Assembly: GCA_950097015.1 (NCBI GenBank)
Contig: CATNEN010000038.1
Span: 28,860,501 to 28,924,500 of the forward strand
Length of the DNA stretch: 64,000 bases
Source of the DNA: Macrostomum hystrix
Lineage: Eukaryota > Platyhelminthes > Macrostomidae
Direction of reading: 5' to 3'
Shown here: piece by piece, positions 47,465-55,800 of the stretch
How positions within the stretch are numbered: the first letter of the stretch is position 1
How the letters are laid out: each line of letters starts with the position of its first letter
Translations under genes and position numbers: made by a program
The notes under the pieces: model-generated
What the model was told of the DNA's origin: nothing
Database searches by the model: none
The model's input: only the letters and a program-made list of their open reading frames with translations

Positions 47465-47800
47465 GTACATTCGGGTAAAGAAATATAGGCATAGCTCTTC
47501 AATGTACATTCGGGTAAGAGAATTCTATTCTTTGCTCTTCAATGTACATTCGGGTAAGAGAATTCTATTCTTTGCTCTTCAATGTACATTCGGGTAAGAG
47601 AATTCTATTCTTTGCTCTTCAATGTACATTCGGGTAAGAGAATTCTATTCTTTGCTCTTCAATGTACATTCGGGTAAGAGAATTCTATTCTTTGCTCTTC
47701 AATGTACATTCGGGTAAGAGAATTCTATTCTTTGCTCTTCAATGTACATTCGGGTAAGAGAATTCTATTCGTGGCTCTTTAATGTACATTTAGGTGAGAG
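47465..47800 (+). repeat. 40-bp minisatellite, about 8 copies
   Basis: AATGTACATTCGGGTAAGAG then AATTCTATTCTTTGCTCTTC repeats with almost perfect identity in the middle copies and decay at both ends. This points to recent expansion. Confidence 0.95.
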
Positions 47801-48654
47801 AAATTCGAATTAAATTGTTTATAGATGCAAAACTTATCCAAATGCTTGTTGTAAACCTGAAACTGTTTTACAAACGCGAAATCAATATAGCTCTGGATTA
47901 ATTCTGGATTAGTGCTCTTAAACCGATGATGCCCTAGATTTCAATTACAAATGTAGCTTTTTGTGTTCATTTGAATATTATCTTCAATACGTGATTTTCG
48001 GTGTTATTAAAAATCTTGTTGAATGAAACGGTAGCTTATTATGTCTGCTTGTTTGTTGTAAATTTAAAGATAACTGGTAGAAATTTGTTATTTCACAGAA
48101 ATATAATCATGTTGGATCGTCTTTTTAGTTAAGTTTTTAATCAATTCTGTGAATTTTCTTTGCTAAATCTATAAAATGGCATAGTTAAATAACTGAAAAA
48201 GTAACTGAAACAAAGCGATTCAACAGAAATTCTTTACTATTATTGTCTTTTATGTTGTTCTGCTTTCTGATTGGCAGCCCCGGTAACATGGTCCTACATA
48301 TAATCAATTCGTGTTACTATAATAATATACTTGTAAGCCTCTAGAAACGGTTGCCTCTCTTAACTTCTGCCTGTATACATGACTTACTTCGTTTTTTTGT
48401 TTTGCGTAAAATATAAGCTCTTATTCATCTGGAACAATTGATTTACTAACATTCAAATTGGTTAGACCAATGCTATTCAGTTTCATTCTTACTGATGCAC
48501 TTTTAATGCATACTTTAGAACATTATCTTTCTTCGTTTTTGTATTAAAAAACATGCTGCTGAAAGTTTTGAGTTCTAAGTTTCTTTTAAAACCTACTAAA
48601 ATACTTAGTGTTCTAAGTTAATAAGGTCGCACTCGAATAAAAACTTGGATTCGT

Positions 48655-49040
48655 ACCGAATGCCACGCTTTTTCCACCTGGGAAGAGATCACGTGGGTAT
48701 TTCAAATACCACTGCCTACTTTACAAAAACTCCCAAACTGAACGACCGATTTTCATGAAAGTTACACCAAGTGTATCAAAATTTTCCGCTATTTACGATG
48801 AACTAACTTTCAAAGCCATGCGAGTCAGCATAGTCGATACATTCACCGATTCTTGTTGTCAAGGGCAACTAACATTGCTGTGTATAAGCCTCTATGGTAA
48901 ATCCATATTGGTTCAACAATATAATAATTAACAATACTATATAATATAGTCAAAAATATGAAATAAGAAAGTTGTTTCATCGGATTGAACGGAGAACTTT
49001 AGCCCGCTGACTGGCGATTGGTTTTATAGTTTGGGAGATG
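48655..49040 (+). repeat. Dispersed repeat family X, longest copy
   Basis: GGGTATTTCAAATACCACTG, CCCAAACTGAACGACCGATT, GATACATTCACCGATTCTTG, then a stretch like the region around 24780. Other copies preserve the same order. No inverted ends, box A/B or coding capacity. Confidence 0.6.
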
Positions 49041-49191
49041 CAAAAGAAAAATGTTGGATTTGAAATCCCTAGTGTGGTCTTCTATTGTTAAATGCCATAT
49101 TTTGCAACTAGAAGTTGATAAGTTGTTTGATGCCAATAAGCTTTACACAATCGTCAATTCGAATCTTATTTCACAGTTTATTCCACCTGCC

Positions 49192-49285
49192 CTTCTTCAG
49201 AGCCGCATCAGTCGGGAGACTCTAAGAAGCTGTGTCCAAACACTTCATGGTGTTCTATTTCATCAATAGGTTTCACCCGTGTTCC
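49192..49285 (+). repeat. Segment shared with the 3' flank of POLD4 (inverted)
   Basis: CTTCTTCAGAGCCGCATCAG, TAAGAAGCTGTGTCCAAAC and ATCAATAGGTTTCACCCG align with the reverse complement of 39050-39150. It overlaps the likely start of the metallopeptidase gene, so it affects which start codon is believable. Confidence 0.5.
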
Positions 49286-51624
49286 TGCGCAGGCTGTGTT
49301 GCACTACTGAAAGGCGTCTGTTATCCAGTTTGTGATTGCTTTTTTGTTGACTGCGTTGTTGAATACCGTCTTGTCGATGTCAGTTTGAGCGGTGTAAGTA
49401 GTGAGGCCTGGCTGCCGTGGTATCAGTGCCGGTCTCGTTTGGTACATGGCGCCTTTAAATTGCTTGTCTCCGTGGCGCCCAATAAGCTTAATCGAATTCG
49501 CATTCACTGTAGTCATTTAAGGCACGAATTTGAATTCTTTGACGCTTGTGGTAGCGAAAGCAGCATCGAAAATGTATACTGCATTAGGCCACTGTACATC
49601 ATTTGTCGAGCGGATAATGGGGAATATCAGAAACCAGTACAGCCGGACAAAGACCCGTCAATTCAGAAGCCAGTAGAGCTGGACAAAGACGCATCGATTC
49701 AGAAGCCAGTAGAGCTGGACAAAGACCCAACAGAGTCTGACTTCACTTTGTCCGCGTTACGTCGAGTATCAGCTGGCTGTCAGTTGCTTCAGTGTCTGCT
49801 CCCGGAACTGTTGTCAGCTGAAGAGCTCGCCTGTAGTGAGGCCTTTGCGTCAAAGACTTCCGGCTGTCGGTTGGGCAGTTTTCGATGCCTTCCGCCCTTG
49901 GCGATCAAGGTGATCATCACTGCCGACGAAGCTCGATCGATGCAGCCATCGGAGCTCTGGGCGCGCCTGGCGAGAGAACTGGCTAATAGATTTCCCGGTG
50001 AGTCCGGCTGCGGCTGCGGCATTCTAGGCTCGGAATGGCCCTCAAGGGTGTCAATTGAACGACAAGCCCGCAAGCCTCTTCGCAGCTGCGCCCCAAATGA
50101 ATGAGCTCAGAGCTCATAAGCTTATTGTGCGAGAAGATTTTTAACGTTTCTCCTAACCTATTTCGAAATCTTTCAGGCGATCTCTCATCGGTGAAGTGGC
50201 TAGCCTTCTTATCCTGCAGTCGCTACACTCCGCCAGCTGCTAGTCGACGTCCCCGCAGCCACTCCGAGCTTTTGTCCTGCTCACCAGGTCACGTGACCCT
50301 GGGTGCCGGCAATTTCGCTCTAAGCGGAACCTGCGGCTTGCACTTCTGGCCCGAGCAGTTGAATTGCTGGCAGGATGTCTTCGAGAATAACGCCGCCCTG
50401 CCAGACGGCATGATGGACTTCAGCATCAATCAGGCTGGCATCCTGGGCGAGTCGGTGAGCGCGGACATCGGCGCGGTGCTGCACGAACTGCTGCACTGCC
50501 TGGGCCTGGGCCACACTCGACAAGGAGTGATGGCTCGCGGCTGCGACCTGCTCCGATTGGCTGTGGCGTTTCGTCGTCCCAATCAATACTGCCAAGATTG
50601 TAGCCGCCTATTAAAGAGGCCGACGCCGAAACCGCTGTACTGGTTTGGCAAGGTGGGGCTTTGAATTTAACGAACTTTCGTCAATTATTACGACGTCGAT
50701 GACATCTTAAAAGCTAAAAAGTCATGCTGTGGCATATTAAAATCGCACATCATTTGGTGACTATATCCGCGAGAGCGAGGAGGCAATTCAGCCCATTTCT
50801 CTTACTCCTTAGCACATGCTCTCAGATACCGTACCCAGGCACACGCTTTCACAGGTGTGTAATCTGCCCTGACTTTCAAATCATCAGGCAGTGTTCACTT
50901 TCACTGTGCCTTGGAGGTTGGCCATTAATGGCGTAAATTGAACGACAAGCCCCAAGCCTTCTCTCCTCGACTCCGCCCCAAATAAATGTGGCCTCGCCGT
51001 GGAATCGAGCTCAGGGTCCGTAGTGTAAAAAGCAAATGCGTTAGACCCCTCTGCCACTTACCTCCATGCTGCGGCATAAACCTATAACCGTTCCTTTCAA
51101 CTAATCATACAACCGTTTAGGTAACATTTCTCGAGTCATGCTCGACTATGGCAAGTTTAAAACTAGACGTGATCGATTCAAAATCAGCAATCTGCTACTC
51201 ACCTGATCACGTCGACGACTTTCGTCTCGGAGTCGCCAGTTGCGCTGCTATACTAAGCAGACAGCCTTGGCTGCAACCTATCTGCTTTCCGCCGCTTAAT
51301 GGCGAGCCCAGTTGCTATGGCAACACCGACGAGCGAGTTTTCATTTCCTCTTCCGGCTGCTTGGAGGTCTCCGGTGGTGGCTCGCTGCTCTGCTGCGAGG
51401 TGCGCAGTCTGGAGCCCGACTGTCTGGTGCTGCACAGCCGTCTGCTGCCCCAGCAGCTGCGCCGCCTTCCCTTGTCCAGCCTGCGGTTGAGAAGCGTGGC
51501 GCCACCGATGGCAACTGGTTGCTACCTGGTTGCTATGACTAGACGCGGTCTGATGGCAAAATTTCGAATTGATTTAACCAGTTTTCCGGTGGACTTTAGA
51601 GCTAATTCAAATGGGTCCAAATAA
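49247..51624 (+). CDS. Putative zinc metallopeptidase of the YIL108W type (PF12044)
   Basis: Exons 49247-49997, 50177-50652 and 51121-51624 keep phase and give about 576 residues. Exon 1 has the N-terminal domain of the family (SRLVHGAFKLLVSVAPNKLN, then ALRRVSAGCQLLQCLLPELL). Exon 2 has GHVTLGAGNFALSG, the LHFWPEQ block, and the zinc motif HELLHCLGLGH near residues 353-363, followed by GVMARGCD. Exon 3 resembles the C-terminal part, with DHVDDFRLGVASCAAIL. The family's function is poorly known. A linker encodes QKPVELDKDASI three times (36-bp DNA repeats at about 49627-49735), a lineage-specific insertion. The start is uncertain: the ATG at 49247 lies in a segment repeated elsewhere, and an upstream exon is possible. 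The first intron holds a SINE A fragment and the second a near-complete SINE A. Confidence 0.75.
50030..50112 (-). mobile_element. SINE family A fragment in metallopeptidase intron 1
   Basis: The reverse strand carries TTTGGGGCGCAGCTGCGAAG, GCGGGCTTGTCGTTCAATTG and CCCTTGAGGGCC, matching the family A core. It begins just after the donor at 49998 and fills much of the 179-bp intron. Confidence 0.6.
50735..51065 (-). mobile_element. SINE family A copy in metallopeptidase intron 2
   Basis: On the minus strand: a head with AGTGGCAGAGGGGTCTAACG and box B GAGCTCGATTCC, the GGGGCGGAGTCGAGGAGAG core, GTACACACC-like middle, and CGAAATG-type end. Order as in other copies; the 3' part is eroded. Confidence 0.7.
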
Positions 51625-51664
51625 CTTTTTATCAACAGTGGGGACACCACTTTCTTTTTCTAGC

Positions 51665-51905
51665 CTGGAGAAACATGTCGGGAGTATTTCAAATACCAAA
51701 TGCCTACTTCATGATGGCTTCCAAACCGTCGAATGACCGATCAAAACTTTTGAAGCTTTTCGAGTCAGCATCGTCGAGATATTCAGCGATTCTTGTCGAA
51801 GACCCTGGTGACATGGACACCTAACAGTGCTCTGTATAAACTTCTATAGCGAAGCTATATTGGTTAAAAAATGAAGAAATCACAATTAATCAATCCAAAA
51901 TAGTT
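51665..51905 (+). repeat. Dispersed repeat family X copy
   Basis: GAGTATTTCAAATACCAAAT, GAATGACCGATCAAAACTT, GAGATATTCAGCGATTCTTG and TATAAACTTCTATAGCG follow family X order just after the metallopeptidase stop codon. Confidence 0.6.
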
Positions 51906-51968
51906 AACAATGATAGCCAACATGGTTACACGATGCTATTTTAAAGCAGAAATACTATGCCTATATTT

Positions 51969-52328
51969 GGGGGGTCGGTGGCAGAGCGGTTAACGCGTTT
52001 GCCTCTCGCACCACGATCCCTAAGTTCGATTCCACGGCGAGGCCACATTTATTTGGGGCGCAGCCGCTGACAGAATGCTTTGGGGGCTTGTCGTTCAATT
52101 TACGCCCTTGAGGGCCAACCTTCAAGACACAGTGACAGTGTACACTGCCTGACGATGAGAAAGTCAAAGCAGATGTACTCACCTGTGTGAGCGTATGTCT
52201 GCGTAAAGTATATGTGTGCGTGTGTGCTCAGGAGTCAGCGAAATGGGCAGAATTGCCTCCTCGCTGGCTGCGGGTCTAGTGTCACTAAATGATGTGCCAT
52301 TGCCCGCAGCCGTCCTGCATAATAATAA
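51969..52328 (+). mobile_element. SINE family A, reference full-length copy
   Basis: The head reads GGTCGGTGGCAGAGCGGTTA (box A) and AAGTTCGATTCCACGG (box B) at tRNA spacing. The body runs through TTTGGGGCGCAGCCGCTGAC, GTACACTGCCTGACGATGAG, GCAGATGTACTCACCTGTGT, CTCAGGAGTCAGCGAAATG and CTCGCTGGCTGCGGGTCTAG. It ends with CCCGCAGCCGTCCTGC and an AATAAT tail. It is a tRNA-derived, RNA polymerase III-type retroposon that needs a LINE partner; no LINE is visible in the window. Confidence 0.85.
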
Positions 52329-52334
52329 CCGTTC

Positions 52335-52455
52335 TAAAACTGTTAGATGTTCCGCTCCATCCGATTAAACAACTTCCAGAATCACAAAACATCGGCAACG
52401 TCGAGACATTCAAAGCTTCTCGTCGGTGTGTCTGATGGCAAGAACCACAAATTTA
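52335..52455 (+). repeat. Fragment of dispersed repeat family X
   Basis: CATCCGATTAAACAACTTCC, ATCGGCAACGTCGAGACATT and TCTCGTCGGTGTGTCTGATG match 24590-24680. It directly follows the SINE A copy. Confidence 0.5.
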
Positions 52456-52817
52456 GGCCACAATTATTATTATTATTGTGGCCTATAAATGATGTACATT
52501 TGTTTTATTTGGTTTGGTTTGTATTTGGTTTGTGTTTGTATTTGGTTTGTTTTATTATGATGTACATTTACCTTAGAGTCGCATTGAGTATCATCTCAGT
52601 GCTCAGCTATCGAGTGGTTCCTAAGTTATGTTTGCTTTTTAAAAAAAATACAAATATTTCTATTCTGTGCTGCAATAATACATCGAAAACGTCAATTATG
52701 TACTGACAGTCACTTTATATGGATCCGTTTGTCGAATCACATTTTTAATACATTTAAATAAATACATTCATAAATAAACATTTTGTACTGGAAAGTTCTA
52801 GGAAAACATTTGCTTAT

Positions 52818-52823
52818 TTTATT
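52818..52823 (-). terminator. Polyadenylation signal AATAAA of the LRR/EF-hand gene
   Basis: TTTATT on the plus strand lies about 50 bases beyond the stop codon of the minus-strand gene. Confidence 0.5.
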
Positions 52824-52873
52824 ATTTTACTTTGCAAAACTAGTTTTAAAATTCAGTGCCTCTCAGAACAGCA

Positions 52874-55800
52874 TTATGAGTTGGTTTGCTTTGAAACTAC
52901 CGCCGTCTGTAGCCGCTCCTTCAGCGCAGCCTGTCGCTTCCTTTGCTGCTCCAGCGCCAACTCCAGCTTCTGGCTCACCCGGCCAGCCAAAGTCTCGGCG
53001 TAGGGCAGCTTCTTCTCCATCGCCTGCACCCGGTGCATCTTGCGCCTGTGACTGCGAATGCTGCCCATCACTTCCGTGATGTCAATCTGTCCGTCCCCGT
53101 CGCGGTCCATGATGAGAACAATCGACTGCAGGCACTGGGGCGACGCCGGCAATCCGAGGTTCTAATTGGCGGTGCGGTCGTTGGTTCGTAGTCAGGGATG
53201 CTGCAGTCCTCAGTTTTAAAAACTATTTAAATTCATGCATGTACTTGTAATGATGTCCTTAGACTCTCGCTTTTTAAGGGCCCAGAAGGTGTATCAAACT
53301 TCAAATTGCCTAATTTGCCTAAGAGGATGGAATTCTGCAACACACGCAGATACCGTACGCAGGCACACTCACACAGGTGTGTACATCTACCGTGAAATTC
53401 TCCTCGTCAGGCAGTGTACAACCTTGGTGCAATAGGCAAACGCGTTAACCGCTCGGCCAGACCCGACATAAAAATTACACTGAAAATATTAAACCTACCA
53501 CCAATCCTTGCTTGAACTTTTTGCAAGGCACGGCCTTAGTGTTGCTCGTGTCCAGACTCATAAAGAAGTCCATCAGACGTAGATTTTTTATTCGCATAAA
53601 CTCCATGAGCAGCTGTGGAAGGCAGGTTTTAGAGTACATGACTTTGGCATAGAATATTGCTAATCGTAAGTTTTGAGGGCTCGGCCACTTTATTATCGTA
53701 TATTGCCAGAATTAGTGTATATTGTCTGTGGCTATCAGGAAGACAGGTCAGATGGACAGCTGTGTTTGTGCTTAGGGGCAGAAGTGCCTCCTCGCTGGCT
53801 GTGGCTGACAGGTGCTAAAGAACATGTAACGGTGCCCACTGCCCTTTTTAGTATTTTTATATCGATACTTTTATTGGGGTGAAAGGCAGAGTGGTTAACG
53901 CCTCTCGCGCCAAGGTCCCTAAGCTCAATTCCGCGGCGAGGCCACACTCATTTGGGGCGCAGCCGCGGAGAGAAGGCTTGGGGGCTTGTCGTGAAATTTA
54001 CGCCATTAATGGCCAACCTCCAAGGCACAGTGAATTGTGCACTGCCTGTAGATTAGAAAGTCAGGACAGATGTACACATCTTGAGAATGTGCCTGCTTAC
54101 AGTACCTGTGTGCGTGTGTGCTCAGGAGTCAGCGAAATGGGCAGAATTGCCTCCTCGCTGGCTGCGGTTCTGGTGTCCCCAAATGATGTGCCATTGCCTG
54201 CAGCCCGCCTGCATTATATCCATACTTTTATGTTGAGCCAAATGTGGATCATTCTATCAAAAATCAAATTGCATCATTTTGTTACTCACCGTCATCGGAT
54301 CGTCATTTAGCTCAGAAATTTCGTCGTCGACTTTATTGCCTTCACTCCTGAGCACTGGTCCGTGCAGTAAGCTGAAGCTGCGCTTCGCCCCGATGCTATT
54401 GGCCAGTCTCAGAGTATCACGGTCCACTGTCAAGCCCTGGGTGGATTTAGTTGATTGATTGATTCATTGTGGTATACGGAGCAAAATATAGTACTTTTTA
54501 ATTCATAGGTAATAAGACGCTTTAAGGCTCCAGATGATCTCTTAGAAGTTTTTTATCTACGTTGTAGACTTCGTTTTACGACAAATAGCAGCATTTTTTG
54601 CTTATTTTAACTAGGTAACAGTAAAAACAGCAACCCTTACGAGAGGCTTCTTTTCGCAGCTCTCACACTTATGTAGATCGTGAACACCATATCCTTAAAA
54701 CTCATACAGTCAGCGAGAAACCCGCAGTATAAAATAACAGACTTATCTATGGCCTAGCTTTCTAGCAATGACCAGTCATACTAACACAGGTATTTGAAAC
54801 TTGAACATTAAAAACTTAGAGCATAACTGTGTCATTTAGCCCGTATTTCCAATAACAATGATATTTGTCTATAGCAGAATCCATTTCACCTGTAGAAGAA
54901 ATCTATTTTTGTTTAATTCTGAGTCAAAGTTTGAACTTTCGGTTGAAAATTCGCTATAAGAACTGAAAAAAACACAAAGGACATTGGCCATAATACCCAC
55001 AGTCAGATCTAGCGACTGCAGCTCCATTTGAGTCTTCTTCTCTAGCTGGCCCATGAACGCGTTGATGACATCAACTGGCAGTGGATTCTGGCTGAGTTTC
55101 AAGCACTTCAGGCTGGCATTGCCTGTTAGGCCTTTTAGTATGTACTCCAGACACCTAGCATCGATTCTGTTACTGGTCAAATCCAGAAACTGTAGGCAGT
55201 CGTTTTTGGTCAGCGATTTAGCCAACGATTTGCAGCCCTGGATGCCCAGGCCATTGTTAGCTAGGAGCAGAGTCTCGAGCTCCTGGTTGACTGCCAAACT
55301 GTCGCATAAGCAGATGGCGCCATCCGCCCTGACCTGATTCCACGACAAGTCCAGCTGAGTCAGACGGCGATTGTGAGCTGAGACGAGGCGAGTGCAAAAG
55401 AACAGAGTGATCATTAAAACATTATTTATGATACCTGCCGCAGCTATTTCGCGGCTGTGTACCTGAAGGCTGCGTATGGCTCAATTACCCCAGCTAATGC
55501 TGGTACCCATTTAACAGCTGGGTGAACTGAAGCAGAATCCATTTACCATTGTATACAATAAAAAACGATTCGATGGATAGAGGTCTAGAGAGTAGTTCCA
55601 GGGTATACAACATTAATAAATAATTTTTCTGACAAACGTCCTAGCGGTCCTTGAGATACACATGGGGTATGTACATCCGCCCAAGTTTTTTCATCGTCAG
55701 ACCGTGTTTTCTCTCAATGTGCCTCCCGGGTTCAGCCCCCAAGGGTGTAAAGTTCACGACAAGCCCCTATATAGTGTGCTGCGTGCCAAAAAAGAAATGA

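Larger units (their letters stand above)
46494..49246. other. Intergenic region after the eIF4E3-like gene
   Basis: Contains the polyadenylation signal at 46785, a 40-bp minisatellite (47465-47800), family X (48655-49040) and AT-rich sequence. The open frames at 46810-47046 and 49051-49269 have no recognisable features. Confidence 0.6.

Noticed and set aside
49051-49269. A separate 72-codon gene upstream of the metallopeptidase
   Set aside because: It ends in the segment shared with the POLD4 flank, lies in family X and AT-rich DNA, and has no domain or splice support.
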